Source: Ralstonia sp. UNC404CL21Col (lineage in GTDB: Bacteria > Pseudomonadota > Gammaproteobacteria > Burkholderiales > Burkholderiaceae). Taken from it: a DNA stretch of 64,000 nucleotides. The DNA is taken from contig NZ_JIBE01000004.1 in NCBI RefSeq assembly GCF_000620465.1, positions 248,001-312,000 of the forward strand. The letters run 5' to 3'. Every line of letters starts with the position of its first letter. The stretch's first letter is position 1. The position numbers and the translations under genes are program-made. Positions 37,401-46,485 of the stretch are shown here, one piece after another. The notes under the pieces were generated by a model that was not told the origin of the DNA, did not search any database, and saw only the letters and a list, made by a program, of their open reading frames with translations.

Positions 37401-37663
37401 TCCTGATGACGTCGATCGCTTTCATCATGGGCGTGGTGCCCCTGGTGGTGTCGACCGGCGCCGGCGCGGAAATGCGTCATGCCATGGGCGTGGCCGTGTT
37501 CGCGGGGATGCTGGGCGTGACCCTGTTCGGCCTGTTCCTCACGCCGGTGTTCTACGTGCTGCTGCGCACGCTGGCGGCTCGCCGCGGCCAGCGCTCGGAA
37601 GACGCACCCGATCGTGATCTGGACCTGGACGGCGCGCTGCCCGTGCCGTCGACCCAGCACTAA
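34457..37663 (+). CDS. ceoB: RND multidrug efflux pump (CeoB/BpeF/MexF type)
   Basis: A 1068-residue HAE1 transporter of full length. It starts MNFSKFFVDRPIFAGVLSTL; the proton-relay TM4 has LVLAIGIVVDDAIVVVENVE with the Asp-Asp pair, and the second half has VGLACKNAILIVEFARELE. Twelve membrane segments and two large periplasmic loops are evident. The sequence is closest by eye to the MexF branch, which in Burkholderia exports chloramphenicol, trimethoprim, quinolones and salicylate. It lies 47 bases after the adaptor gene. Confidence 0.95.
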   Translation: MNFSKFFVDRPIFAGVLSTLILLIGIISIWRLPISEYPEVVPPSVVVRAQFPGANPKVIAETVASPLEEQINGVENMLYMQSQANSDGNMTTTVTFKLGTDPDKAQQLVQNRVSQALPRLPDVVQRLGVTTIKSSPDLTMVVHLLSPNDRYDMTYLRNYAVLNVKDRLARISGVGQVQLFGSGDYSMRVWLDPNKVAERGLTANEVVKAIRDQNVQVAAGVIGGSPSVPGTDLQLSVNAQGRLKTEQEFGDIILKSSPNGAVTYLRDVARIELAASEYGLRSLLDNKQAVAIPIFQAPGSNALQISDDVRKTMAELKEDFPEGVDYRIVYDPTQFVRSSIEAVTHTLLEAVALVVLVVILFLQTWRASIIPLLAVPVSIIGTFGLMLMFGFSINALSLFGLVLAIGIVVDDAIVVVENVERNIAEGLSPREATYKAMREVSGPIIAIALTLIAVFVPLAFMTGLTGQFYKQFALTISISTVISAFNSLTLSPALAALLLKSHDAPKDWLARAMDKGLGWIFRPFNRVFGAASESYGRSTSRVIGRKAVMLGIYLALIGATALLFNKVPGGFVPMQDKQYLVSFAQLPDGASLDRTEDVIRRMSDIALKHPGVESAVAFPGLSINGFTNSPSAGIVFVTLKPFDQRKSANLSGGAIAGQLNQQYGAIKDAFIAVFPPPPVQGLGTVGGFKMQIEDRGSVGYEQLFAATQAFMAKARQTPELGPSFSSYQINVPQLNADLDRVKAKQLGVPVTDVFDTMQVYLGSLYVNDFNRFGRTYQVKVQADAPFRAHAEDILQLKTRNTAGEMVPLSSLLRVSQGFGPDMVVRYNGYTAADINGGPAPGFSSGQAQAAVERIAHETLPKGVRFEWTDLTYQQILAGNSAVWIFPICVLLVFLVLAAQYESLTLPLAVILIVPMSLFAAMLGVWVSHGDNNIFTQIGLVVLVGLACKNAILIVEFARELELQGRTIVEAAIEACRLRLRPILMTSIAFIMGVVPLVVSTGAGAEMRHAMGVAVFAGMLGVTLFGLFLTPVFYVLLRTLAARRGQRSEDAPDRDLDLDGALPVPSTQH

Positions 37664-37688
37664 GGTCAACACTCATCAAGACATCGTT

Positions 37689-39239
37689 ATGAACGCGTCG
37701 ACACAACAACAAACAGGTCCGGCCATGCGCGCGGGCCGCTGGACTCCGCTGGCGCTGGCCGCCGCGCTGTTCCTCGCGGCCTGCTCGCTCGCCCCGACCT
37801 ACGAGAAGCCGGACGTTGGCACGCCCAACGCCTTCAAGGAAGCAGCGCAGCCAGCGCAGGCGACCGATGCACCGCTGGCGGCAAACGAGCAAGGCAAGTG
37901 GAAGACCGCCGAGCCCGCCCTGCCCGCCGACGGCGCGTGGTGGAAGATCTTCAACGACCCGACGCTCGACAAGCTCGAAGCGCAGGCCGCTGAAGCCAGC
38001 CCCACGCTGGCTGCCGCCGCCGCCCGCGTGACGCAGGCGCGCGCCTTCGTGCAGGCCAACCGTGCATCGCTGTTCCCGGAACTGGACGTGGGCTTCGGCC
38101 CGACGCGTCAGCGGGCTTCGGCGGCATCGGCGGGCCTGCCGGTCGGCGCGCCCGTGCAGCCGCAGACGTACTGGCGCGCGCAGTCCACCGTGGCGTATGA
38201 GGTTGACCTGTTCGGCCGCGTGCGCAACAACATCGATGCCGCCGGTGCCGACGCCGAGCGCGTCGAAGCGCTGTACCGTGCCGCCCGCCTCTCATTGCAG
38301 GCCGACGTGGCGCAGACGTACTTCAGCCTGCGCACGCTGGATGCGGAGGAGGCTTTGCTGTCCCGCACGCTGGTCGGCCGTGAAGAAGCGCTCAAGCTCG
38401 TGCAGCGCCGCTTCAACACCGGCGACATCGGCGAGCTGGACGTTGCCCGCGCCGATGCCGAACTGGCCACGGCACGCTCCGACCGCATCGGCGTACAGCG
38501 CCGTCGCGCGGTGCTGGAGCACGCCCTGGCGACGCTGCTGGGCAAGGCACCGGCCGATTTCAACATGGACGCACAACCGCTCACCACGCTGGATGTGCGT
38601 GTGCCGGCGGGCCTGCCCTCCGCCCTGCTGGAGCGCCGCCCCGATGTGGCTGCTGCAGAACGCTCGATGGCTGCGGCCAACGCACGGATCGGCGTGGCAC
38701 GCGCGGCATTCTTCCCGCAGCTGCAGCTGACGGGCGGCTTCGGCTACGAGTCGCACGACATTGGCGACCTGCTCAAGTGGGGCAGCCGCACGTGGATTCT
38801 CGGGCCGCTGGTGGGCACTGCGCTGTCGCTGCCGATCTTCGACGGTGGCGCCCGCAGCGCTGGCGTGAAGCAGGCGCGCGCCGCGTATGAAGAGAACGTT
38901 GCCAACTACCGCGAAAGCGTGCTCGTCGCCTTCCGCGAGGTGGAAGACAACCTCTCGGAACTGCGCCTGCTGGCCGATCAGGCCAAGGCACAGGACGACG
39001 CCGTGCGCGCTTCCACGCGTGCCGCGCAGCTGTCCCGCACGCGCTACAACGCGGGCTCGGTCAACTACCTGGACGTCATCGATGCCGAGCGCAACATGCT
39101 GTCCGCCGAACGCATCGGCGTGCAACTGGCCGGCAGCCGCGTGAACTCCACGGTGGGGCTCATCAAGGCGCTGGGCGGTGGCTGGGGTGATCTGCCGCCG
39201 GCCAACGCGGCCCAGCCTGCAACGGTGGCGCAACAGTAA
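37689..39239 (+). CDS. opcM: RND outer-membrane channel lipoprotein (OpcM/OprC, NodT family)
   Basis: A 516-residue TolC-like outer-membrane factor. The signal ends in lipobox LAAC (Cys32 counting from ATG 37689) and leads into SLAPTYEKPD, the standard start of OprM-type proteins. Two OEP repeats follow, with LFGRVRNNIDAAGADAE and YNAGSVNYLDVIDAERNML. It is the last gene of the llpE-ceoA-ceoB-opcM operon; a strong terminator follows. Confidence 0.94.
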   Translation: MNASTQQQTGPAMRAGRWTPLALAAALFLAACSLAPTYEKPDVGTPNAFKEAAQPAQATDAPLAANEQGKWKTAEPALPADGAWWKIFNDPTLDKLEAQAAEASPTLAAAAARVTQARAFVQANRASLFPELDVGFGPTRQRASAASAGLPVGAPVQPQTYWRAQSTVAYEVDLFGRVRNNIDAAGADAERVEALYRAARLSLQADVAQTYFSLRTLDAEEALLSRTLVGREEALKLVQRRFNTGDIGELDVARADAELATARSDRIGVQRRRAVLEHALATLLGKAPADFNMDAQPLTTLDVRVPAGLPSALLERRPDVAAAERSMAAANARIGVARAAFFPQLQLTGGFGYESHDIGDLLKWGSRTWILGPLVGTALSLPIFDGGARSAGVKQARAAYEENVANYRESVLVAFREVEDNLSELRLLADQAKAQDDAVRASTRAAQLSRTRYNAGSVNYLDVIDAERNMLSAERIGVQLAGSRVNSTVGLIKALGGGWGDLPPANAAQPATVAQQ

Positions 39240-39280
39240 CCAGGCATTGCTCCCTCTCTCTCTCTGGAAAGCGAGATCTG

Positions 39281-39304
39281 CGCGGCTTCGGCCGCGTTTT
39301 TTTT
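39281..39304 (+). terminator. Rho-independent terminator of the efflux operon
   Basis: CGCGGC, loop TTCG, GCCGCG, then eight T. A classic UUCG tetraloop terminator 41 bases after the opcM stop. Confidence 0.93.
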
Positions 39305-39312
39305 GCTTCCGT

Positions 39313-40155
39313 TCAGCGCAATTTTCCAGTCCCGCGCGCGTTCCAGCTCATGGCCCACGCATAGAAGCCGACCAGCGTGCCGAACTGCAGGAACACCGCC
39401 CACAGCAGAAAGATCTGCGGGTACCACAGCATCGACCCTTTGAGCAGCACCACCGATGCGAGCGTGTACTGAAACGGAATGAACACCGTGAGATACGCCA
39501 TGCCCATGACGGACAGCACCAGCTTGCGGATCAGGCCGAAGTCCAGCACGTTGTAGATCAGCGCATAAAGCCATGGCGTGATCAGCACCACCACGACCGA
39601 CGCCTGCGTGAGCGAGCCGATCGAGCCGCCGCCGTCATACGGAAAGCTGGCGGGCCACATGAAGAAGTAGAACTGGGCGCTCGCCTGCACCACGCCAATA
39701 AAACGCAGCCAGTACGCCAGCGGCAACGCGCGGCCGCCGATGAAACGTGTGCCGAACAGTAACGCGAGCGTGACGATCATCCCCACCAGCCATTGCACGG
39801 CGGTGGGCAATGCGGCGTCGCTGTGCGGATACGGAATCGCACCGAAGCCCGGCACGAGTGCCTTCACGGCCGCCAGCCGCACCTGCCCCTCAAGGGCGAC
39901 GCTCCAGAAACTGATGATGCGTTCCCACAGCCTGGCAATGGTCGGCCACAGCGCGCAGTAGCCTGCGGTGAGCGCCAGCGGAATGCCGAGCACATCGATC
40001 CAGCGCGAGAGCGGAAACGACAGGCGCCGCATCGCGCGGTGCATGACGATGCGATCGCCGCGATAGCCGATCACCCGCTTGGGCTCATGCCCGCGCAGCC
40101 GGCGCTTGGTGGGCAGGTCGTCGGTGGGCCCTGCATCGACGGGCTTGGCGTTCAT
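39313..40155 (-). CDS. Polytopic membrane protein of the exopolysaccharide operon
   Basis: A 280-residue inner-membrane protein. About 50 charged residues precede 6-7 hydrophobic segments (PLALTAGYCALWPTIARLW, TAVQWLVGMIVTLALLFG, VVVVLITPWLYALIYNVLDF and others). No known catalytic motif. The ATG overlaps the stop of the YaiO-like gene (ATGA), and it is the last gene of the operon. It could be a subunit of the synthase or an acyl-modification component; this is a guess from position only. Confidence 0.72.
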   Translation of the reverse strand: MNAKPVDAGPTDDLPTKRRLRGHEPKRVIGYRGDRIVMHRAMRRLSFPLSRWIDVLGIPLALTAGYCALWPTIARLWERIISFWSVALEGQVRLAAVKALVPGFGAIPYPHSDAALPTAVQWLVGMIVTLALLFGTRFIGGRALPLAYWLRFIGVVQASAQFYFFMWPASFPYDGGGSIGSLTQASVVVVLITPWLYALIYNVLDFGLIRKLVLSVMGMAYLTVFIPFQYTLASVVLLKGSMLWYPQIFLLWAVFLQFGTLVGFYAWAMSWNARGTGKLR

Positions 40156-41162
40156 CGGAAGCTCCAGCGGAAGCCGATTTCACCGTAGGTGCGGTTGTAG
40201 AAGGGGTTGTGGTAGTACTGCGCGCCGATGATGAGCAGCAGGTCACGCGCGACACGCTCGCGCCACTGGATGGCGTAGCTCATGCTGTTGTAGTCCGCGC
40301 GCTCGGTGCCGGTGGTCAGCACCTGGTAGGCCTCGCGGGCGTGTTCCACGCGCAGGACGAGCGCGCGCTTTTCGTCGTTGCCGATCGTGGCCGCAATGTA
40401 CTGGCTCGGGCCGAACACCATGCCCGGATTGGCCCGGTTGAAACGCAGGCCGCCCTCCAGCACCACCGACGGGAAATACGCCAGCGTGCTGAGCACCAGC
40501 CCCTGGTCATTGCGCACGCTGTCCTGGCCCTGCGCGTAGTAGGCGCCGATGCCCGCCACGAAACGGCGGTCGGGGCCGAACTTGCGATAGCCCGCCACAT
40601 CCACACGCCACTTCGAGAAGAGCTCGCTGTTGCCCGTGCCCGCGCCAACGAGGACGTAGTAATCCTCCGACAGATCCCGCGTAAGCGAGAGCGCGCCGTA
40701 CTGGCCCGCAAAGCCAAAGCGGCTCTGCCGGTCCAGCTCGGCCTGCCAGATGCCGTACGAGGTGACCATCATGCCGCGCAGGGCCACGGCGGTGGCACCG
40801 CCAAAGCCGTCGCTCATATGGCCGGTGTCGAGCACGGCCTCGATGGCGGCGCGCTCCGGGGCGTAGGGTTCAGGCAGCGGCTCTGGCACGGTGGGCGCGG
40901 TGGCACCGGGCGTCGGCACGGGCGTTGCGGCCAACGCCGTTGCGTCTGCCGGCGGCGCGGCGCCTTCCGGTGCGGCCGGTTGCTCTGGGTCCGTTGCGGC
41001 CTCTTGCGGTGGTGCCGGCTCGGCCGGTTGCATCGCTTCGGCCGCCTGTGTCGGTTGCGCGTCTTCGGCGGGCTTGGCCGCTGCGACCTGTGCCCATGCC
41101 GTGGGCGCTGTCATGCCGCAGATGGCAGCCGCCACCATCCACGCAATTGGAGTTCGATCCAC
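40152..41162 (-). CDS. YaiO-like outer-membrane beta-barrel protein
   Basis: A 336-residue protein starting at GTG 41162 with GGGGAAA upstream. A signal peptide (IAWMVAAAICGMTAPTAWAQ) is followed by an Ala/Pro/Glu-rich linker (residues about 26-110). The barrel domain has alternating strands such as YYVLVGAGTGNSELFSKWRV and ends TYGEIGFRWSFR with a terminal aromatic-x-aromatic, the C-terminal signature of outer-membrane barrels. YaiO-type barrels sit in several exopolysaccharide loci, where they may export or bind the polymer. It follows the deacetylase gene by 92 bases. Confidence 0.75.
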   Translation of the reverse strand: MDRTPIAWMVAAAICGMTAPTAWAQVAAAKPAEDAQPTQAAEAMQPAEPAPPQEAATDPEQPAAPEGAAPPADATALAATPVPTPGATAPTVPEPLPEPYAPERAAIEAVLDTGHMSDGFGGATAVALRGMMVTSYGIWQAELDRQSRFGFAGQYGALSLTRDLSEDYYVLVGAGTGNSELFSKWRVDVAGYRKFGPDRRFVAGIGAYYAQGQDSVRNDQGLVLSTLAYFPSVVLEGGLRFNRANPGMVFGPSQYIAATIGNDEKRALVLRVEHAREAYQVLTTGTERADYNSMSYAIQWRERVARDLLLIIGAQYYHNPFYNRTYGEIGFRWSFR

Positions 41163-41254
41163 GCTGTATTTCCCCGTCTGTTGTCGATGCGGGCGCCGGC
41201 CTTTTTTTTGTGCGTGGCGGCGGCCCTCTCTGCTTGTCGTCTTGTGTCTTGTGC

Positions 41255-43105
41255 TCAGGTGCCGGTCTTCAGCTTGGCTGCAATCGTCAGCTTGCTGCCT
41301 GCGCCCGCCACCACGCGCCAGTTGTTGCCTTCCCGAACCACGCTGGCCTGGCCCGCTTCGACGCGCGGCTCGGCATAACGGTCGGCTGCAAACAGCCACG
41401 TCAGCTCGTTCAGGGTGTCCGGGTTCTCTGCCGTCACACGCACGTCCCCGCGCTCGGATGTGGTCTGCCACACGGTCTTCTCGCGGCGCTCGGCAAAGTC
41501 GGCCATCTGCGTGATGGTGTGCCAGCGGAAGCGCTTGCGCGCCTCTTGCGCATCGGCGGCTTCCATCAGGGCGTCAATGGCGTGCAGGTAGCGCACCGCA
41601 CCCGGCGGGTGGAAGTAGATCAGGCGGATCTCTCCGGAGTCGGTGGTGAACTTCACCAGCGACGTCAGCCACGCCGCAATCTCCGCTTCCGGAATGTGCG
41701 CCATGTCGGCTTCTTCAATGGTCGCGTACTGCCCGTACGTCTGCACCGGGAACGACCAGATGTGCTCGTCGCGCCGGCCGTTGCGATACGTGCGCGTCGG
41801 GCCCTGGCCGATGTTGCCGGTGAAGTAGTAACCCTTGACGTTGTGCTCGTCCAGCCAGCGCGTCGCCCACTCGGGCTGGTTGCCGGTGGGCGCGGAATAC
41901 TCGGTCTGCGGCTTGCCGGTCAGTGCCTCGATGGCGTCTGCGTTCTTCTGCAGATAGGTCTCCATGGTGGCCTGGTTGTCTTCCGTCACGTTCAGGCCGA
42001 ACCAGTCGTGAATCCAGCCGCCGTGGCTGCCCACCTCGTGCCCTTGCTTCATCAGGCCGTGCACGACCTCCGCAAACGCGGGGTTGTGGGCCAGGTTCAC
42101 GCCCAGCCCGTCGCCAAACTGGCGCTGGTCGGGACCGGCAGTGATATGGAAGCTGAACGGGCCGCGCTTGAAGACGCCGTCTTCGATCAGCTTGTCGGTG
42201 GCGTCAATACAGATGCGCGCATCGCAGTGCCAGTTCAGCACCAGGCCGCCCACGCCCTGCGGCGCCGGCGACAGCCGCGGCTGCTCCAATACGTGGCTGG
42301 CAAAGTAGCTCAGGAAGCCGTGCATCAGCACGCCGTCGGTGCGCAGCTTCAGATACGTCAGGGGCAGGTTGACGAACAGCACGTGGCCTTTGCCCACGGT
42401 GCGCTCGCCCGCGATGATCGAGTTGTCTTCCGAGCGCAGCAGCACCTTGCCGGCGTAGTCGCCGTGGGTGCGCAGGGTCGGGTACTGCAGCATGTCCTGC
42501 CCGTAGCCCGACAGCACGGCGCGCCCATTCGACACGATCCAGCGCCCCGGCGGAATATGCAGATCGACCATCGCATCGGGCTGGCCGTAGACGGTTGCCT
42601 GGCTGGCCATCTTTTCGCGCAGCGTGGAATAGAAACCGTATTGCACGCCGGCCAGCGTCGACAGGCGCGAGGCGCCGTCCTCGTAGAAGCCCTTCTCGTT
42701 GAGGATGCCGGCGTCGTACACCTGCATCAGCGCGCCGCCGTCCTGCACGAACTGGCCGATCTGGTTGACGAGCGCGGTCGTCATCGAACGGTGCACGGTG
42801 TCCGGCAGGATCACGCCGGCAAACACGCGCTCCCCATTCAACCCGTGGCGCACGAAATCCGATGCCGACATGGTGCGCAGGCGCACGCCCTCTTCCAGCG
42901 CCGCGTCTTCCCAGGCCTGCACGTAGATGCGGTTGTCTTGCCCGAGGTTGTCGGGCACCACCAGCACGATGTCGTCGGTCTGCGGGCGGCCCGGGCCGGC
43001 ACTGAGGTTGCGCGCCAGCAGCAGCGCACAGGCAGCAAAGGCGATCAGGATCAGCAGACTGGTCAGGTGCTTGCGCCAGTCGATGCGCTTGGAAGGTGTG
43101 CTCAT
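41255..43105 (-). CDS. Membrane-anchored polysaccharide deacetylase-like protein
   Basis: A 616-residue protein. One N-terminal membrane segment (LTSLLILIAFAACALLLARN) anchors a periplasmic part. Residues about 45-290 resemble a glutamine-amidotransferase-like or flavodoxin-like fold (DDIVLVVPDNLGQDNRIYVQ, VFAGVILPDTVHRSM). Residues about 300-560 form a CE4/NodB-like deacetylase: NWHCDARICIDA carries a His/Asp set, and GHEVGSHGGWIHDW has the His-x3-His metal ligands; YFHPPGAVRYL is near the end. Probably deacetylates an N-acetyl-hexosamine polymer made by the operon. The ATG overlaps the preceding stop. Confidence 0.76.
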   Translation of the reverse strand: MSTPSKRIDWRKHLTSLLILIAFAACALLLARNLSAGPGRPQTDDIVLVVPDNLGQDNRIYVQAWEDAALEEGVRLRTMSASDFVRHGLNGERVFAGVILPDTVHRSMTTALVNQIGQFVQDGGALMQVYDAGILNEKGFYEDGASRLSTLAGVQYGFYSTLREKMASQATVYGQPDAMVDLHIPPGRWIVSNGRAVLSGYGQDMLQYPTLRTHGDYAGKVLLRSEDNSIIAGERTVGKGHVLFVNLPLTYLKLRTDGVLMHGFLSYFASHVLEQPRLSPAPQGVGGLVLNWHCDARICIDATDKLIEDGVFKRGPFSFHITAGPDQRQFGDGLGVNLAHNPAFAEVVHGLMKQGHEVGSHGGWIHDWFGLNVTEDNQATMETYLQKNADAIEALTGKPQTEYSAPTGNQPEWATRWLDEHNVKGYYFTGNIGQGPTRTYRNGRRDEHIWSFPVQTYGQYATIEEADMAHIPEAEIAAWLTSLVKFTTDSGEIRLIYFHPPGAVRYLHAIDALMEAADAQEARKRFRWHTITQMADFAERREKTVWQTTSERGDVRVTAENPDTLNELTWLFAADRYAEPRVEAGQASVVREGNNWRVVAGAGSKLTIAAKLKTGT

Positions 43106-44088
43106 TGGGAAACAGCCAGTGCATGCGAGAGCCCGATCAGCGCGCCCTCTTCCATCAAGTTCCAGCGGCCGGCTGCGCGCCATTGCGGCGCGGCCTGCAG
43201 CCACTTCTGCGCGGTCAGCGCATCGCCCAGCGTGTAGGCGGCCCAGGCGATCAGGCCCCAGGGGAACGGGTCCGCCTTGCCCGACAGCCACGTCTGCCCA
43301 TGGCGGAACATCCACACCGCCCACTTGCGCCGGGCGGCGGAGCCGGTCTCCAGGTCATGCACCCACGGATACACCGGCGCAACCGCCGTCGGGTAGAAGC
43401 CGTACGGCGTGGGCGGCAGGCTCACGCGTGCAGGATCGAGCGCGCCATTCAGTTGGTAACCGTAGGCATGGGCGAGGCCGTCCATCATCTGCTTGTGCGA
43501 CGGCAGCGCGGCCAGTTCCAGCGTGTAGTGCAACGCGGCCTTGGGGTCGGCACGCAGGCGCTTGAGCGCGCCGGCCACTTCCACGTTGTCGGCAAAGTAG
43601 GCTTCGGGCCGATCGGCAAACGCCTGGAACGTGGTGCGCTTCGGGTCCCACAGCGTGGCGAGGTGCGCTAGCGACAGGCTGCAGCTGGCCAGCAGTTGCG
43701 GCGGGCCGTGCAGGATCTCGTTGACGAGCAGGCACCAGAACACGGCCTGCGAGTCATCCGCATCGGCGTGGCCGCATGCTCGCCACCCGTCCGTGCCGCT
43801 GCGGCAAATGCGCGGGAACGTGCCATTGGCCTGTTGATACGGCAGCAGCCAATTGGCGAGCCCCACCGCCGGCGCCTGCACGTCGACACCGAGGCGGTGG
43901 GCGACCAGCAGGGCCTCGATCGCAACGTAGGGCTCCACGTAATCGCCTTGGGCGAAGACGGTCATGGCGCCGTCGGGCGTGGTGAAGTCTTCAAACATCG
44001 TGGCACCGTGCACAGCGACAGTCGACAGGGCAAGCCCGGCCAGCACCGCGCCACAGCGGCGAACGCAAGCGCGCCAGAACGTGATCAT
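43102..44088 (-). CDS. Exported alpha/alpha-toroid-like protein of the exopolysaccharide operon
   Basis: A 328-residue protein with AAGGAG before the ATG and a signal peptide (RRCGAVLAGLALSTVAVHGA). The mature protein is helical with repeated hairpins and an acidic HADADDSQAVFWCLLVNEI motif; this looks like an alpha/alpha toroid as in glycosidases, lyases or terpene cyclases. No family can be named with confidence. A periplasmic polysaccharide lyase or hydrolase that trims the polymer is plausible, paralleling AlgL, PelA or BcsZ in other synthase-dependent systems. Confidence 0.62.
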   Translation of the reverse strand: MITFWRACVRRCGAVLAGLALSTVAVHGATMFEDFTTPDGAMTVFAQGDYVEPYVAIEALLVAHRLGVDVQAPAVGLANWLLPYQQANGTFPRICRSGTDGWRACGHADADDSQAVFWCLLVNEILHGPPQLLASCSLSLAHLATLWDPKRTTFQAFADRPEAYFADNVEVAGALKRLRADPKAALHYTLELAALPSHKQMMDGLAHAYGYQLNGALDPARVSLPPTPYGFYPTAVAPVYPWVHDLETGSAARRKWAVWMFRHGQTWLSGKADPFPWGLIAWAAYTLGDALTAQKWLQAAPQWRAAGRWNLMEEGALIGLSHALAVSQ

Positions 44089-44098
44089 GCGTGGCTCC

Positions 44099-45142
44099 TT
44101 ACCCTTCCACACGCGCAAACTCGTGCGCGGTAATCACGCCATGCACGACGCACCCCGGCGAGACGAACAGGCGGTTGCAGACGAGCGTGGTCGGTGCATC
44201 GGGGCGGCCGATGCGGCAGTTCGGCCCGAGCACAATGTCTTCAAAGCCGATGAGCGGGCCCAGCACCGCGCTGCCCGCACCGATTTCCAGGTTCTTGCGC
44301 GCCGACAGCGTGCCGGCGATGCGCACGCCGTCGCCCGTGCGCAGGTGCCCGTGCGTCTTGATGCTGCCCTGGAGCGCCATGCCACCCGCGACGCGGCAGT
44401 CGCCGCGCACCACGTAGTCGCAATCGGTTGCCTCGTTGGCCGCGAGCGTGGCATCGCCGTCGAGCACGCGGCGCTCCGTGGCCGGCTTCGGCAAACCGAC
44501 CGGCTGCGCTGCGCTGCGCACGTCGCCAAACATCACTTCACCCGCGCCCGCCCGCTCGAAGCGCGCCGGGGCGGCCATCTCGATGCGCTCCTCCGCCGTG
44601 ACGCGGCCTTCGACACGCACATTCGGCAGCAACCGCACATTGCGGCCATGCACCCAGCGCTGCACCACCACGTTCTCGCCCAGTTCGATATCGCCTTCGG
44701 CGAGGCAGGCACGCAGGCGGGTATCACGCTCGACTTCGACATCCTGCTCGACATACAAATCGGCGCGCACGCGGCTGCGCGGGCCCAGCCACGCGTTGCC
44801 CCGGAACACGACGATGTGGTTCACCTTGTCGAGCATGCGCGCCAGCCCCGACTGCTCGGCTGCGGGGCGGCCGCGCGGGTCGCGCGCCACGCTCAGTTCT
44901 GCGCTCACGGGCACCTGGTAGGCGGCACCTTCGGCACGCATGGCTTCGACATCCACGCCGTACTGCTCTTGCAGCCGGCGGCGGAAGCTGTTGGCAAAGA
45001 AGGTGAGATTGTTCGGCTGGTCACGCCGCATCGGCAGCGGCGCGGAATCGGTCGGGCGCAGCCACTCCGACAGCGCCGGCAGGAACGGCAGCACCAGCAG
45101 CCCCGCGACCGAGCCGCTCAGCAACAGCATGCTCCCGATCAT
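44099..45142 (-). CDS. Membrane-anchored bactofilin-like/beta-helix protein
   Basis: A 347-residue protein whose ATG overlaps the glycosyltransferase stop (ATGA). An N-terminal membrane segment (MLLLSGSVAGLLVLPFLPAL) is followed by about 120 mixed residues. After that come right-handed beta-helix-like repeats with hydrophobic-Gly turns (LGENVVVQRWVHGRNVRLLP, GSIKTHGHLRTGDGVRIAG, LGPNCRIGRPDAPTTLVCNR). Such repeats are seen in bactofilins, polymer-forming proteins and left-handed acyltransferases. It may scaffold the synthase. The exact family is uncertain. Confidence 0.65.
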   Translation of the reverse strand: MIGSMLLLSGSVAGLLVLPFLPALSEWLRPTDSAPLPMRRDQPNNLTFFANSFRRRLQEQYGVDVEAMRAEGAAYQVPVSAELSVARDPRGRPAAEQSGLARMLDKVNHIVVFRGNAWLGPRSRVRADLYVEQDVEVERDTRLRACLAEGDIELGENVVVQRWVHGRNVRLLPNVRVEGRVTAEERIEMAAPARFERAGAGEVMFGDVRSAAQPVGLPKPATERRVLDGDATLAANEATDCDYVVRGDCRVAGGMALQGSIKTHGHLRTGDGVRIAGTLSARKNLEIGAGSAVLGPLIGFEDIVLGPNCRIGRPDAPTTLVCNRLFVSPGCVVHGVITAHEFARVEG

Positions 45143-46464
45143 GCGCCCTCCGTGCCCGTGGGCACCGGCACGTCGCCGGCCATGATGTTGACCACGCCCG
45201 CGGCTTCGGTGCGGAAGCGCTCGGTTTTGTCCCACACCAGCTCGCGCTTCTTCACGGCGTCGATCACCTGCGTCACGCCGGCACGTGCGATCGTCATCAT
45301 GCTGACGAGGAAGCCGAACAGGTTCAGCGGCAGCAGGCGGATGCGGTTGCGATGGCCGTCCAGGTAGGTGGCCGCCGCGATCTCGAAGAAGGCCGCATTC
45401 GTGCCGAGCCCGCCGTAGCACAGCAGCGCGGCCAGCAGCACCCAGCCAGAGACGATCGACTGCGCCGCCGCATAGAACAGGATGACGGCCACCACCCAGC
45501 CGGCCAGCTGCACCATCGGCATGAGGAAGATCAGCAGCAGCAATGCGCCGTCCAGCCGTTCCAGCCGGCTGATGCGATCGTTGGCGAGCAGCTTGCGGAT
45601 GTTGTTCACCATCACCTGGTTGTGCCCGCGCGACCAGCGGCTGATCTGTTTGAGCCGCACCGGCCAGACTTCAGGCACCTCTTCGTAGCACTCGGAGCGG
45701 TTCTGGTAGACCGTCTTCCAGCCGTGCTGCAGCAGGCGGAACGTCACATCGGTGTCTTCGGCCAGCGTGTCGATGTTCCAGCCGCCGATGTCGTCCAGCG
45801 CACGGCGGCGGATACCGCCCACGGTGCCGCCGTATTGCGGCACCAGGCCGAGGTTCATGCGGGCGGTCTGGTCGACCTGGTAGCCGCCGGAACGCTCCAG
45901 GTCGAGCAGGCGCGTGAGCAGGTTTGCGCCGGCATTCACCGGCACCACGCGGCCCATGATGGCGCCCACTTCCGGGTCGAAGAACGGCGCCACGAGTTGC
46001 TTGATGAGGCCGCGCGCCGGCAGGTAGTCGGCGTCGAACACGATCATGATCTCGGCGTCGATCAACTGCGTGGCATCGCGCAGCGCGGCCGCCTTGCCGG
46101 GCCGGCCTTCGGTACGGTGAAACAGCTGGAAGCGCCCGGGGTTGCGCGCCGCAATCTCGTCGATGATCTCGCGCGTGCGGTCCTTGGAGCGATCGTTGAC
46201 CGGCATGATGGTCAGCTTGTCGCGCGGGTAGTCCACCAGCAGCAGCGCGTTGAGGCAGTCGGCAATCACGCGCTCTTCGTTGTGCGCCGCCACGCAGACC
46301 ACCACGCTCGGCCACGCGCCCTGTTCGATGTCGAGATACGGCTGACGCTGACGGCCGAACAGCCGGTTCAGCGTGAACAGGTAGTGCCGTGCGGTGTAGA
46401 CGACGAGCAGCGTGATGATGCAGAACGCAAGCACCAGCAGGATATCGATCGCAAGCGTGGACAT
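45139..46464 (-). CDS. Processive family-2 glycosyltransferase (polysaccharide synthase)
   Basis: A 441-residue membrane GT2. TM1 is at the N-terminus. The catalytic domain has VCVAAHNEERVIADCLNALL, the donor-binding VFDADYLPA, the acceptor-side LAEDTDVTFRLL (Glu-Asp), and QISRWSRGH, the QxxRW motif of processive synthases (cellulose, hyaluronan, PNAG). Several membrane segments follow (residues about 305-400). It is second in the operon after the UDP-GlcNAc 2-epimerase, so a ManNAc- or GlcNAc-containing polymer is a reasonable inference. No PilZ domain is present. Confidence 0.87.
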   Translation of the reverse strand: MSTLAIDILLVLAFCIITLLVVYTARHYLFTLNRLFGRQRQPYLDIEQGAWPSVVVCVAAHNEERVIADCLNALLLVDYPRDKLTIMPVNDRSKDRTREIIDEIAARNPGRFQLFHRTEGRPGKAAALRDATQLIDAEIMIVFDADYLPARGLIKQLVAPFFDPEVGAIMGRVVPVNAGANLLTRLLDLERSGGYQVDQTARMNLGLVPQYGGTVGGIRRRALDDIGGWNIDTLAEDTDVTFRLLQHGWKTVYQNRSECYEEVPEVWPVRLKQISRWSRGHNQVMVNNIRKLLANDRISRLERLDGALLLLIFLMPMVQLAGWVVAVILFYAAAQSIVSGWVLLAALLCYGGLGTNAAFFEIAAATYLDGHRNRIRLLPLNLFGFLVSMMTIARAGVTQVIDAVKKRELVWDKTERFRTEAAGVVNIMAGDVPVPTGTEGA

Positions 46465-46485
46465 GGTCTTCGTTGCCTTCGGCCG